This document shows positions 8,963-16,840 of a DNA stretch of 46,628 nucleotides, in pieces; position 1 is the first letter of the stretch; each line of letters begins with the position of its first letter. Source of the stretch: an uncultured Muribaculaceae bacterium (GTDB taxonomy: Bacteria; Bacteroidota; Bacteroidia; Bacteroidales; Muribaculaceae). The DNA lies in contig CAJUAF010000020.1 in the NCBI GenBank assembly GCA_910584365.1, positions 1 through 46,628 of the forward strand, in the 5' to 3' direction. A model generated the notes under the pieces. It saw nothing but the letters and a program-made list of their open reading frames with translations, was not told the DNA's origin and searched no databases. Position numbers and translations under genes: made by a program.

Positions 8963-10225
8963 TTAGAGATTACGGCTGTTGATTGCGTCCACGGGATTCA
9001 CGCGGGATGCGCGCCAGGCGGGGATCCCGCTGCTGAGAAGATTCAGCAGGAAGCAGAACAGCAGGGCGGTGAGGAACACTTTCCAGTTCAGTATCATGCC
9101 CCAGGAAACGTCGATGTGGCGCGAGATATAGTTGATACCGAACAGCATATCCGAGAAAAAGTAGCCGAACAGGGCGCTGAGAAGCAGACCGGCCACACCG
9201 CCGGCAAGCGTCACCATCAGATTCTCGGCCAGGATACCGCGGATTATCTCCGGGCGCGTGGCTCCGAAGGCGCGGCGCACCCCGATTTCGGAACGGCGAC
9301 GGCGCAGGCGGCTCTGGGTCATCGTGCTGAGATTGATTGCCGGAACAAGGAGCAGGATGGCATAGAGGATATAGCGCGCACGGCGCTCATCCTCTGCCCC
9401 GGAATCGCCGTTGGAACCCTGTATGGTCAGGATTTCTTCCTGGGTGAAAGGGGAGCCGTGGTCCACCAGCTTGATTCCCTCCTCCCTGAGCTGCCGGTCG
9501 AAAGCCTGTTTGCGGGCCTGGACCTCGGCGCGGATAGCGGGGAAATCATCGGCCGAGCGGGCCAGGATGGCAGCGAAAATATCCCATCCGAAATGGTTTT
9601 CACCAGGCTGGATCTGCCGCTGGCTCAGCGGGATAAAGATCTCGGAATAACCTTCGCGGGCCAACGGAGTGGCGTCGGCCACAACTCCCGAGACCTGGAA
9701 CGGCCAGTCGTTTATCAGAATTTCCCGGCCTACGGCGTCGGAGGTGCCGTAGAGTTCGCGGGCCACGCTTTCGCTGATTACCGCGAAATTGCCCTGGCGG
9801 GCGGAGGTGTCGTAGGGGGCGCCGGCGATAAACCGGTAGTCGAATACTTTCCAGAACTCGCCGTCGGTGGATTTGACATATCTCATCAGAGGAGACTTGC
9901 CGGCCACGGCCACGGGCTGGGTGAACGCTCCGGTGTAAATTGTGGTGGTCTCGGCGCTTTTCAGGTCGCCGTAGAATTGCTTAGTGGTAGGATAATCGGC
10001 CGAGGAGGAACCGTCGGACCCGTTGTCCCACTGCAGGTGGAGATACTTGCCGTAGAGGATGCGGTCGCGGTTGCTTTCGGGCGCGAAGGGCTCGACCTTG
10101 ACGGCCTGCATCATCACCACTATCATTATCAGGAAGATAGACAGCGCCGTGCCGATTACCGTAACGATGCCGATTACGGGCTGGTGGCGCATATCGTACC
10201 ATGCCTGTCGGAAAAGTCGTCTCAT
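8963..10225 (-). CDS. MacB/FtsX-like ABC permease, pair 1, type A
   Basis: First permease gene after the ATPase, 420 residues. It has the type A N-terminus (LFRQAWYDMRHQPVIGIVTV), a membrane segment at about 18-40, a periplasmic domain, and an FtsX domain with MTQSRLRRRRSEIGVRRAFG. Three C-terminal membrane segments precede the tail SSGIPAWRASRVNPVDAINS. It follows the ATPase gene by 13 bases. The periplasmic part differs more from its paralogue (6419-7675) than the membrane parts do, as expected if the copies diverged in partner or substrate contacts. Lipid, peptide or drug export are all possible, and the sequence does not choose between them. Confidence 0.92.
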   Translation of the reverse strand: MRRLFRQAWYDMRHQPVIGIVTVIGTALSIFLIMIVVMMQAVKVEPFAPESNRDRILYGKYLHLQWDNGSDGSSSADYPTTKQFYGDLKSAETTTIYTGAFTQPVAVAGKSPLMRYVKSTDGEFWKVFDYRFIAGAPYDTSARQGNFAVISESVARELYGTSDAVGREILINDWPFQVSGVVADATPLAREGYSEIFIPLSQRQIQPGENHFGWDIFAAILARSADDFPAIRAEVQARKQAFDRQLREEGIKLVDHGSPFTQEEILTIQGSNGDSGAEDERRARYILYAILLLVPAINLSTMTQSRLRRRRSEIGVRRAFGATRPEIIRGILAENLMVTLAGGVAGLLLSALFGYFFSDMLFGINYISRHIDVSWGMILNWKVFLTALLFCFLLNLLSSGIPAWRASRVNPVDAINSRNL

Positions 10226-10238
10226 AGGCCGCAGGAAA

Positions 10239-10922
10239 TTAATGGTTGCTGATCTGACGTCCGTCGAAGAAACGCATCACCCGGTCGGTCTCGGCGGCCT
10301 GCTGCTCGTTGTGGGTCACCATCAGGATTGTCCGCTGTTCCTCCCGGTTGAGTTTGTGGAGGATTTCCATGATTTCGGCACTCATTTTGGAGTCGAGGTT
10401 ACCGGTGGGCTCGTCGGCCAGGATGATGCTGGGATTGCCGATGATGGCGCGGGCGATGGCCACGCGCTGACACTGTCCTCCCGACAGCTGGGAAGGATAA
10501 TGGCGCTGGCGGTGGGTCAGACCTACCTTTTCGAGGACATCCCGGATGAGTTCCTGGCGCTTCGAACCGGACGGGGCGTTCTTGCGGTAGAGGAGCGGAA
10601 GAGCCACGTTGTCGGCCACGTTAAGGGAGGGAATCAGGTGGAAATTCTGGAAAATGAACCCGATGTTGGCGTTGCGGAAGGCCGCCAGCTTGCTGTCGCG
10701 CAGTCCCGTGGGGTCGGTCCCCGCGATTTCGACAGTGCCCTGGGTAGGTTTGTCGAGCAGTCCGACGATATTGAGCAGCGTGGACTTGCCGCACCCCGAG
10801 GGGCCCATTACGCTTACGAATTCCCCTTTGTCGATTGTGAAGTTAACATTCTCGAGAGCGAGAGTCTCGATTTCGCTTGTGCGGTACAGTTTGCTGACGC
10901 GGTCTACTTTGATGATTGACAT
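10239..10922 (-). CDS. ABC transporter ATPase of MacB/LolD type
   Basis: Cytoplasmic ATPase that would power the permeases. All motifs are present: Walker A GPSGCGKST (40-48), Q-loop Gln92 (FQNFHLIPSLNV), signature LSGGQ (146-150), Walker B IILADE (166-171), D-loop and switch His204 (MVTHN). The length of 227 residues and the ETLALENVNF and KLAAFRNANIGFIFQ motifs are typical of the LolD/MacB/FtsE branch, where ATPase and permease may be separate proteins. It is the only ATPase gene for four permeases, so two different A/B permease pairs may share it. It is the second gene of the operon, 77 bases after the adaptor. Confidence 0.95.
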   Translation of the reverse strand: MSIIKVDRVSKLYRTSEIETLALENVNFTIDKGEFVSVMGPSGCGKSTLLNIVGLLDKPTQGTVEIAGTDPTGLRDSKLAAFRNANIGFIFQNFHLIPSLNVADNVALPLLYRKNAPSGSKRQELIRDVLEKVGLTHRQRHYPSQLSGGQCQRVAIARAIIGNPSIILADEPTGNLDSKMSAEIMEILHKLNREEQRTILMVTHNEQQAAETDRVMRFFDGRQISNH

Positions 10923-10999
10923 ATTCTTAATTGCTTTATTGTTTACGGTTTAAAATTATTCTATCTGTTTAGCGGCGGCTGCCGTGCCGTCGGGATGGT

Positions 11000-12253
11000 T
11001 CAGTCCTTTACCTTATAGCTGTTACCTTTCAGGGAGCTGACGTCGCTGATGACCACGCGCTCGCCCGGCTGCAGTCCGGAGACTACCTCGACATATTCAT
11101 AATTGGCCTCGCCGAGCTTCACTTTCCGGCGCTCGATACGCCCGGGAGAGGTCTCGACGAACAGCTCGTATTCACCGGGGCCCATCGAATAATATGAACC
11201 CATCGGAATCCGAAGCACCTCTTCCCTGAGGTCACGCATTACGAACACCTCGGCCGAGAGGCCCGGACGCAGGCGCGCGGCCGCCTGGGGGTCGTCAAGA
11301 CTGATGGAGAATTCCACGGCGCTGTTGCGCGAGACCGGGGAGACGGAAACGACCGTGCCGGGATAGGCGGTGCGGGAGATTCTCACCATGGCTTTCCCTC
11401 CGGCGAGTACATAGCGCCCGTTGCTTTCCCCGATGGTGGCGTCGACCTTGACGCTCGTCAGGTCAGCGATTACCGCCACTTTCTCTCCGGCCGCCACCTG
11501 CTGTCCGACGTTGGTGTTGATATACGTAAGGGTGGCCTGGCGCGGGGATTTCAGGCGGGCGTCCTCCAGGGTGCGCAGCTGTTCGCCGAGATTCCGGTCG
11601 ATGATGCTCAGGTCGAGGGCGTTGCTTTTCTCGGAAGCGGCCAGCATCCGGCGCTCGTTGACAAGGCGCTTGCGCAGCTGTTCAAGCTCGATGCAGCCGG
11701 TGTTGTAGGCGAATTCGGCCTGACGGACCCTGTCACCTGTGCCGGAGCCGATGCTGTCGAGACGCCGTTCGTTCTCAGCCTCGGCCCGCAGACGGTTGAC
11801 GTCCATCTCCTTCACCCGGATATCCATCTCGAGGTTGGCCAGCTGGGTGGCGTTGCTGAGATGGCTCTGCTGATTGGCATACATCTGTTTGGCACGCAGG
11901 TCGCGCTGACGGGAAATCTCGGTCTCGGCCGACTGGAGGTCAAGGCGCAGCAGCGGAGTGCCGGTATAGACGCTGTCGCCGGCGCGGCAGTAGACCTCCA
12001 CAATCCTGGCGGCGATGGGGGATGTTATGATTTCCTCGAAGCCCGGCACTACTTTTCCGGAAGCGCTCACCGAGGTCTCCAGGGTCCCGCGGTCCACCAC
12101 CCCCATCTGCAGGGAAGAGGCGCTGACACTTTTTCCGAGCCAGCCCGTCAGAATCCATATAACCAGGATTCCGGCCAGGGTTCCGGCGCCGATTTTCATG
12201 AACCGCCTGCGCCTGTCGCGGGCAATCACTTCCTTGGGTATCTCTCTGTCCAT
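11000..12253 (-). CDS. Periplasmic adaptor (membrane fusion protein, MacA/HlyD type)
   Basis: This inner-membrane-anchored adaptor would bridge the permeases and the TolC-like channel. A basic cytoplasmic N-terminus (ARDRRRRFMK) precedes one membrane segment at about 21-40. A lipoyl/barrel-sandwich half (ASGKVVPGFEEIITSPIAARIVEVYCRAGDSVYTGTPLLRLD in pieces, about 69-110) follows. Next is a coiled-coil hairpin rich in Glu, Arg and Leu (about 112-215), the second lipoyl half (AGEKVAVIADLTSVKVDATI), a beta-barrel, and a membrane-proximal domain (VSGLQPGERVVISDVSSLKG). The 417-residue length is typical. It is the first gene of the operon and begins 63 bases downstream of a sigma-54-like -12 element. 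Confidence 0.94.
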   Translation of the reverse strand: MDREIPKEVIARDRRRRFMKIGAGTLAGILVIWILTGWLGKSVSASSLQMGVVDRGTLETSVSASGKVVPGFEEIITSPIAARIVEVYCRAGDSVYTGTPLLRLDLQSAETEISRQRDLRAKQMYANQQSHLSNATQLANLEMDIRVKEMDVNRLRAEAENERRLDSIGSGTGDRVRQAEFAYNTGCIELEQLRKRLVNERRMLAASEKSNALDLSIIDRNLGEQLRTLEDARLKSPRQATLTYINTNVGQQVAAGEKVAVIADLTSVKVDATIGESNGRYVLAGGKAMVRISRTAYPGTVVSVSPVSRNSAVEFSISLDDPQAAARLRPGLSAEVFVMRDLREEVLRIPMGSYYSMGPGEYELFVETSPGRIERRKVKLGEANYEYVEVVSGLQPGERVVISDVSSLKGNSYKVKD

Positions 12254-12315
12254 ATATTGTCTGAACGGTTTATTTGAATATTATCGGTTTATTTTGAGTG
12301 ACACCCTGTTTTCAT

Positions 12316-12332
12316 GACATAAACCGTGCCAA
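12316..12332 (-). promoter_or_regulatory. Sigma-54 (RpoN) type -24/-12 promoter of the efflux operon
   Basis: The minus strand reads TTGGCACG, then GTTT, then ATGTC. The -24 half matches YTGGCACG perfectly. The GG is followed after exactly 10 bases by G-T where the consensus has G-C. One mismatch in the invariant pair is the only serious fault. It lies 63 bases before the adaptor ATG, and no TAnnTTTG box is seen on this strand in between. Sigma-54 promoters need a bound AAA+ activator, and candidate sites lie just upstream. Confidence 0.7.
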
Positions 12333-12372
12333 AAATACTAACTCATTGAATAACACAATATTGCTTCCTAAG

Positions 12373-12398
12373 CATACTGTCCGGAATCGGACAGTATG
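12373..12398. promoter_or_regulatory. Perfect 26-base palindrome, likely upstream activator site
   Basis: The site has two 11-base arms, CATACTGTCCG and CGGACAGTATG, around a 4-base spacer (GAAT). Both arms match without error. Its centre is about 60 bases upstream of the -24 element, where NtrC-type response regulators commonly bind. It lacks a T-run and sits in a divergent promoter region, so an operator is more likely than a terminator. Confidence 0.72.
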
Positions 12399-12422
12399 TC
12401 CGTTTTCGGTGTCCGTTTTCGC
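12397..12422. repeat. Two direct TGTCCGTTTTCG copies beside the palindrome
   Basis: TGTCCGTTTTCG occurs at 12397-12408 and 12410-12421, 13 bases apart. The first copy overlaps the end of the palindrome. Each repeats the half-site TGTCCG plus a 4-base spacer and a degenerate second half (CGGTGT, then CGCAAT). This reads as one strong and two weaker activator sites in tandem. Confidence 0.65.
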
Positions 12423-12511
12423 AATTCTCCCGTCCGAATGCCCCTTCAGTCGGCAACAGGGGAGAGGCCAGAACGGGACAGACCCGCGATTTCATGATTT
12501 TCGGTGAATTG

Positions 12512-12543
12512 TTTGTTTTTCTTGTAATAAAAGTGTAACTTTG
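12512..12543 (+). promoter_or_regulatory. Bacteroidota housekeeping promoter of the M28 gene
   Basis: TTTG (12512-12515) and TAACTTTG (12536-12543) are separated by 20 bases, close to the Bacteroidota consensus. Transcription would begin near 12550, only about 14 bases before the ATG at 12564. A GTG at 12543 would overlap the -7 box and is therefore rejected as the start. Confidence 0.75.
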
Positions 12544-12563
12544 TGGCTAACTCTAAGTTGCTT

Positions 12564-13541
12564 ATGATTCGCTTGATTTGCACTTTTACGATAATAGCCC
12601 TTCTGACATCATGCGGAGGGCAGAAAACCAATGGCTCGGACAGCGACACGACGATGCAGCCTGTCATGACAGCCAATGCCGATTCGTTATACCGGTATGT
12701 GGCCGACCAGGTAGGGTTCGGTCCCCGTACTCCCGGCTCCGCAGGGCATGAGGCGTGCCGGCAATATATCGCCGGAAAACTCGGCGAGTTCGGCGCGGAC
12801 ACCATTCTACTGCATGAGGCTCCCGTAACCACTTATCTAAACGACAATTTCACCGCCTACAACATCATGGGGCAGTTCAATCCCGGGGCCAGGAAGCGCC
12901 TTCTGCTGGTGGCTCACTACGACACTCGCCCCTGGGCCACCGAAGACCATGACGAAGGGATGCGCAATAAGCCTATTCCCGGGGCCAACGACGGCGGCTC
13001 GGGAGTGGCTGTGCTGCTGGAGACGGCCCGCAACATAGGGAAGAACCGGCCCGACAGCCTGGGCATCGACCTGCTGTTTGTAGACGTCGAGGACTCCGGT
13101 CAGTCCGAGACGTGGGGTGCCGCCGAGGAGACATGGTGCCTCGGAACCCAGCAATGGGTGAAAGATATGCCCTACGATGACTTCAACCGCCCGGAATTCG
13201 GTATTCTTGTAGATATGGTGGGTGGAAAAGACGCCAAATTCCACCGCGAGTTCTTCTCGCAGCAGGACGCCAAGCCATATCTCGACAAAGTATGGGCCAT
13301 AGCCGACGCTTCGGGTTACGCCGACCGCTTCCCCAACGATATCGGCGGAGCCGCCATGGATGACCACGTATATATCAACCGCGCCGGCATCCCTTGTATA
13401 AACATAATCGAGAACGCCCATCCCTCCACGGACTCCTTCAATCCCACATGGCATACGATGGGCGACAATCTGGGAGCCATCGACCGCAAGACGATGAAGA
13501 TGGTGACCCAGGTGATTCTCAATACCGTTTATTCCTTATAA
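12564..13541 (+). CDS. M28-family glutaminyl cyclase-like lipoprotein
   Basis: Probable envelope zinc enzyme that cyclises N-terminal glutamine to pyroglutamate on exported proteins or peptides; an aminopeptidase role is the alternative. The signal peptide has a lipobox (LLTSC, Cys17). The M28 metal-site pattern is present: LLVAHYDTRPWA (His/Asp), GANDGGSGVAVLLE (Asp), DLLFVDVEDSG (Glu) and a late His in NPTWHTMGDN. In aminopeptidases the acidic pair is usually EE; here it is VED, as in bacterial glutaminyl cyclases of the Porphyromonas type. TWCLGTQQWV and ILVDMVGGKDAKF also fit that subgroup. I use the ATG at 12564. The sufE gene follows after 3 bases, so the two are probably co-transcribed. 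Confidence 0.85.
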   Translation: MIRLICTFTIIALLTSCGGQKTNGSDSDTTMQPVMTANADSLYRYVADQVGFGPRTPGSAGHEACRQYIAGKLGEFGADTILLHEAPVTTYLNDNFTAYNIMGQFNPGARKRLLLVAHYDTRPWATEDHDEGMRNKPIPGANDGGSGVAVLLETARNIGKNRPDSLGIDLLFVDVEDSGQSETWGAAEETWCLGTQQWVKDMPYDDFNRPEFGILVDMVGGKDAKFHREFFSQQDAKPYLDKVWAIADASGYADRFPNDIGGAAMDDHVYINRAGIPCINIIENAHPSTDSFNPTWHTMGDNLGAIDRKTMKMVTQVILNTVYSL

Positions 13542-13544
13542 AAC

Positions 13545-13985
13545 ATGACAATCAACGAGAAACAAGACGAAATCATCGACGAGATGTCCGGCCTTGACGA
13601 CTGGATGGACCGTTACGCCTATATCATCGACCTGGGGAATTCCCTCCCCCCCATCGAAGAGAAACTCAAGACTCCGTCCAGGCTTATCGAGGGGTGTCAG
13701 AGCCGGGTATGGCTCGACGCCAGTCTCGACGCCGACGGGAAAGTGCGTTTCACCGCGGATTCCGACGCGATTATCGTCAAAGGAATTATCTCGATGCTCA
13801 TCGACGTGCTGTCGGGACATACTCCTCAGGAAATCCTGGACTCAGACCTCTATTTCATCGACCGCATAGGCCTGTCGGAACACCTCTCCCCCACGCGCTC
13901 CAACGGACTGCTGGCCATGATAAAGCAGATACGCCTCTACGCCACGGCTTTCAAGGCCCTGGAAGACGCGGCCGCCCAGGCCTGA
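13545..13985 (+). CDS. sufE: SufE-like sulfur acceptor protein
   Basis: Small cytoplasmic protein that takes persulfide sulfur from the cysteine desulfurase SufS and passes it to the SufBCD scaffold for iron-sulfur cluster assembly. The catalytic cysteine is Cys51 in the family motif LIEGCQSRVWL. The rest follows the SufE fold: an N-terminal helix (INEKQDEIIDEMSGLDDWMDRYAYIIDLG in pieces), LPPIEEK, the strand DSDAIIVKGIISMLI, and the C-terminal LSPTRSNGLLAMIKQIR. At 146 residues the length is normal. No other suf gene is next to it. It starts 3 bases after the M28 gene and is 52 bases before the peptide transporter. Confidence 0.95.
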   Translation: MTINEKQDEIIDEMSGLDDWMDRYAYIIDLGNSLPPIEEKLKTPSRLIEGCQSRVWLDASLDADGKVRFTADSDAIIVKGIISMLIDVLSGHTPQEILDSDLYFIDRIGLSEHLSPTRSNGLLAMIKQIRLYATAFKALEDAAAQA

Positions 13986-14037
13986 CGCCGGCGCCCCCCT
14001 TCCCCCGCAAATCATAAACCAATACCCCCTATAAGCT

Positions 14038-15714
14038 ATGTTACTATCCATCTCCGGCCTCTGGCAAGAATACCAGGCACTGGCAATCCTATGCTGTATC
14101 CTGGTCATTGTGGTGCCGCTGTTAGTGTTCTACATCATCAAAGCGCGCCGCGACCACCCGAAAGGTCTTATTCCGGCAGCAATCGCCAATATGGGCGAAC
14201 GGTTCGGATATTATATCATGAACGCCGTGCTGCTGCTTTTCCTCTGCTCCAAATTCGGTATCAGCGACGACCTGGCCGGCTGGATTTACGCGGTATTCTA
14301 TTTCCTTATCTACGTGCTTAGCCTCCCCGGGGGACTTATCGCCGACCGCACCCAGAAATACAAAGGCACGATTATCGCCGGTCTGCTGGTGATGGCCCTG
14401 GGCTACGGGCTCCTCTCCATTCCGGTCTTCTCCGACCAGACAGGCGGGGGAGTGTCCTGGATTCTGGTATTCACCTGCTTCGCCCTCTTCGTAATCGCCT
14501 TCGGCAACGGACTTTTCAAAGGGAACCTCCAGGCCATCGTCGGCCAGATGTATGACAACTTCGAGGCCGAGGCCGCCAAAAAAGGTCCCGAAGCCCTGGA
14601 AATCGCCAAGAGCCGCCGCGACTCGGGTTTCCAGATTTTCTACGTCTTCATCAATATCGGCGGTGTGATCGCCCCGTTCATCGCCCCGCTGCTGCGCGAG
14701 TTCTGGCTCAAGGCCCACAACCTGGCCTACAATTCCGACCTTCCCCGTCTGTGCCATATGTTCATCAACGATGCCGACGGGATGTCGGCGTCCGACTCGG
14801 CCAACCTGGTTGAACTCGCCGGAAAAGTAGGGTTCAACGGCGCCGTGGACAGCGGATTCTGCACCTCATATCTTGAAATCTTCAACACGGGCGTACATTT
14901 CTCGTTCATCGCCTCGGTAGTGGCCATGCTGATTTCCCTGGCCGTCTTCGCCTGGGTGATGAAGCGCCTCCCCACCCCCGTAAAGAAAGCCAAGTCCACG
15001 ACCGTCTCCGCCGCCGAAGCCCGCAGCGATGCCAAAGAGATACGCCAGCGTATGTATGCCCTGTTCGCCGTGCTTGCCGTGGTTGTCTTCTTCTGGTTCT
15101 CGTTCCACCAGAACGGCCAGGCCCTGTCGGTCTTCGCCCGCGACTTCGTCACCACCGACAATGTGGCTCCCGAAATCTGGCAGTGCATCAATCCCTTCTT
15201 CGTGATTGTCCTTACTCCGGTGATCATGCTGCTGTTCGCCGCCATGGTAAAACGCGGCAAGGAGGTCTCCACCCCGAAGAAAATCGCCTACGGTATGCTT
15301 ATCACCGCCCTGGCCTATATCTTCCTGGCAATCATAGCCATCGTCAACAACTATCCCTCGGGCGAAGAATTCAAGAGCTTCAGCGAGGCCGTCAAGATTT
15401 CGATGAAGACCGGTCCCTACGTACTGATTCTCACCTACTTCTTCCTGACCGTAGCCGAGCTGTTCATCTCCCCGCTGGGCCTTTCGTTCGTGTCGAAAAT
15501 CGCCCCCAAGCATCTCCAGGGTATCTGCCAGGGCCTGTGGCTTACCTCCACGGCCATCGGCAACCTCTTCATCGCCCTGGGTGTGACGATGCTCAACCAG
15601 TTCCCTTCCCAGTGGATGTGCTGGGCCGTCTTCGCCGGATTCTGCCTCCTGTCGATGACCGTGATGCTCTCGATGGTGAAGTGGCTTGAACGCGTCACCG
15701 CCGATCCCTCCTGA
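14038..15714 (+). CDS. POT/PTR-family proton-coupled peptide transporter
   Basis: Inner membrane importer of di- and tripeptides driven by the proton gradient. The POT signature is present as NMGERFGYYIM (about 50-60, ExxERFxYY-like), followed by GLIADRTQKYKGTIIAGLLVMALGYG. About 12-14 hydrophobic segments are spread over 558 residues. Helix 7 to 8 includes FWFSFHQNGQALSVFARD, and the late segment VAELFISPLGLSFVSKIAPKHLQGICQGLW carries the conserved SPxGLxFxxxxAP of the family. A cytoplasmic loop at about 320-340 is charged. A strong terminator follows. It may share a transcript with the M28 and sufE genes, and whether it works with the M28 enzyme is a guess from position. Confidence 0.94.
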   Translation: MLLSISGLWQEYQALAILCCILVIVVPLLVFYIIKARRDHPKGLIPAAIANMGERFGYYIMNAVLLLFLCSKFGISDDLAGWIYAVFYFLIYVLSLPGGLIADRTQKYKGTIIAGLLVMALGYGLLSIPVFSDQTGGGVSWILVFTCFALFVIAFGNGLFKGNLQAIVGQMYDNFEAEAAKKGPEALEIAKSRRDSGFQIFYVFINIGGVIAPFIAPLLREFWLKAHNLAYNSDLPRLCHMFINDADGMSASDSANLVELAGKVGFNGAVDSGFCTSYLEIFNTGVHFSFIASVVAMLISLAVFAWVMKRLPTPVKKAKSTTVSAAEARSDAKEIRQRMYALFAVLAVVVFFWFSFHQNGQALSVFARDFVTTDNVAPEIWQCINPFFVIVLTPVIMLLFAAMVKRGKEVSTPKKIAYGMLITALAYIFLAIIAIVNNYPSGEEFKSFSEAVKISMKTGPYVLILTYFFLTVAELFISPLGLSFVSKIAPKHLQGICQGLWLTSTAIGNLFIALGVTMLNQFPSQWMCWAVFAGFCLLSMTVMLSMVKWLERVTADPS

Positions 15715-15748
15715 TTCCGCTCATAACAGCCCTTCTTATAATCAATAC

Positions 15749-15802
15749 GAAACGGTGTGTCACTTCCCAATCCAGAAAGGGGGCACACCGTTTCATTTTT
15801 TT
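15749..15802 (+). terminator. Strong intrinsic terminator after the POT gene
   Basis: An 11-base perfect stem, GAAACGGTGTG with CACACCGTTTC, spans 15749-15794 and is followed by ATTTTTTT. It separates the peptide transporter from the polysaccharide locus. Confidence 0.9.
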
Positions 15803-15809
15803 ACCTGCC

Positions 15810-15865
15810 CGGGGAGGGTATTTGGCCATAAAAGAAGCCGGCGATAAAATAAATCGGGGAGGGTA
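15810..15865 (+). repeat. Two CGGGGAGGGTA direct repeats upstream of the capsule operon
   Basis: CGGGGAGGGTA occurs at 15810-15820 and 15855-15865, 45 bases apart (start to start), in the 164-base gap before the Wza-like gene. No TAnnTTTG box was found there, so the repeats may mark a regulator-dependent promoter. A short hairpin (CCGGT/ACCGG, 15904-15918) lies farther down in the leader. No invertible-promoter repeats and no UpxY/NusG-like gene were seen. Confidence 0.4.
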
Positions 15866-15966
15866 GTCGTTAAGTCTACGTGTACCTGCGGGAAAACTCC
15901 TCCCCGGTCACACACCGGAAAGTCATCACAGGCTTTTATCAGCAACCCCTAAAACAAGACATCTTA

Positions 15967-16770
15967 ATGAAGCAAATCACTCTTCTTCTGTGCGCGATAG
16001 GACTCTTTATTCTCAGTTCATGCTCATCCCAGAAGCCCACTCTGAGTGTATTCAAGGACCTCCAGGAAATCGGCGACGGCTCGATAGACCTGCCGGACTA
16101 CGAAATCAAAATCCGACCCCAGGACGACCTCTACATCACCGTCACTTCGATGGATCCCTCAGCCACCGCCCCCTATAATCTCCCGATGGGAAACCCGGCC
16201 GTGCGCGAGGAACTGCAGATGGCCCAGACCCCCCGCCAGCAGACTTTCATTGTCGACAAAGAGGGGAACATCAACTTTCCGCAGCTTGGCAAAATCCATG
16301 TGGAAGGGATGACGCCGACGCAGCTTGTCGACTATCTTACCGAACGCATCAGCAAGGATGTGAAAGACCCGGTTGTGAGAGTGGAACTTATCAACTTCAC
16401 TGTTAACGTACTCGGAGAGGTGCGCCAGCCCGCCAAAGTGCGCGTCACCGGGGAACGCTTCTCGGTTCTCGACGCCCTGGCCGCCGCGGGCCACATGACC
16501 GAATACGGCGACCGCACAAACGTGCTGATCGTGCGCGAGAAGGACGGCAAAGCCGTCTACCACAAGGTGGATCTCACCAAGAGCGACATCGTCTCCTCCC
16601 CCTACTTCTATCTCCAGCAGAACGACGTGGTGATGGTTTCCCCCACTCCCGTCAAGGAATCCAACTCGCGTTACGACACCAACAGTTCCTACCGTATGCA
16701 GGTTGTCTCCACCATCGTCAGCGGTGCTTCCGTAATCGCATCCCTGATTATCGCCCTGACAGTCAAATGA
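15967..16770 (+). CDS. Wza-like polysaccharide export lipoprotein
   Basis: Outer-membrane-associated lipoprotein that would form the exit channel for the polysaccharide made by this locus. The signal peptide ends in a lipobox (ILSSC, Cys19 from the ATG at 15967). A polysaccharide export domain follows (YEIKIRPQDDLYITVTSMDP, about 41-60; FIVDKEGNINFPQLGKIHVEGMT in pieces; LVDYLTERIS), then an SLBB domain (VNVLGEVRQPAKVRVTG, about 148-164). A hydrophobic stretch near the C-terminus (VSTIVSGASVIASLIIALTV) resembles the transmembrane helix of Wza. The 267-residue length fits Bacteroidales members. An upstream in-frame GTG at 15880 is rejected because it would put about 29 polar residues before the signal. 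It is the first gene of the locus. Confidence 0.93.
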   Translation: MKQITLLLCAIGLFILSSCSSQKPTLSVFKDLQEIGDGSIDLPDYEIKIRPQDDLYITVTSMDPSATAPYNLPMGNPAVREELQMAQTPRQQTFIVDKEGNINFPQLGKIHVEGMTPTQLVDYLTERISKDVKDPVVRVELINFTVNVLGEVRQPAKVRVTGERFSVLDALAAAGHMTEYGDRTNVLIVREKDGKAVYHKVDLTKSDIVSSPYFYLQQNDVVMVSPTPVKESNSRYDTNSSYRMQVVSTIVSGASVIASLIIALTVK

Positions 16771-16840
16771 GATACCCCCTCAGACGACAACCACCCGAAC
16801 CACAGACAAATCCAACGACAAATATCCAGATATTATTCCA

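Noticed and set aside
7651..10252. Two long rightward frames over the permease genes
   Set aside because: They overlap one another and lie opposite four clearly paralogous permeases.
12373..12398. Palindrome as an intrinsic terminator
   Set aside because: No T-run follows on either strand and the two neighbouring genes diverge, so no transcript needs to end there.
15803..15966. Phase-variable invertible capsule promoter
   Set aside because: I found no flanking inverted repeats of useful length around a promoter; only a pair of direct repeats and a 5-base hairpin.
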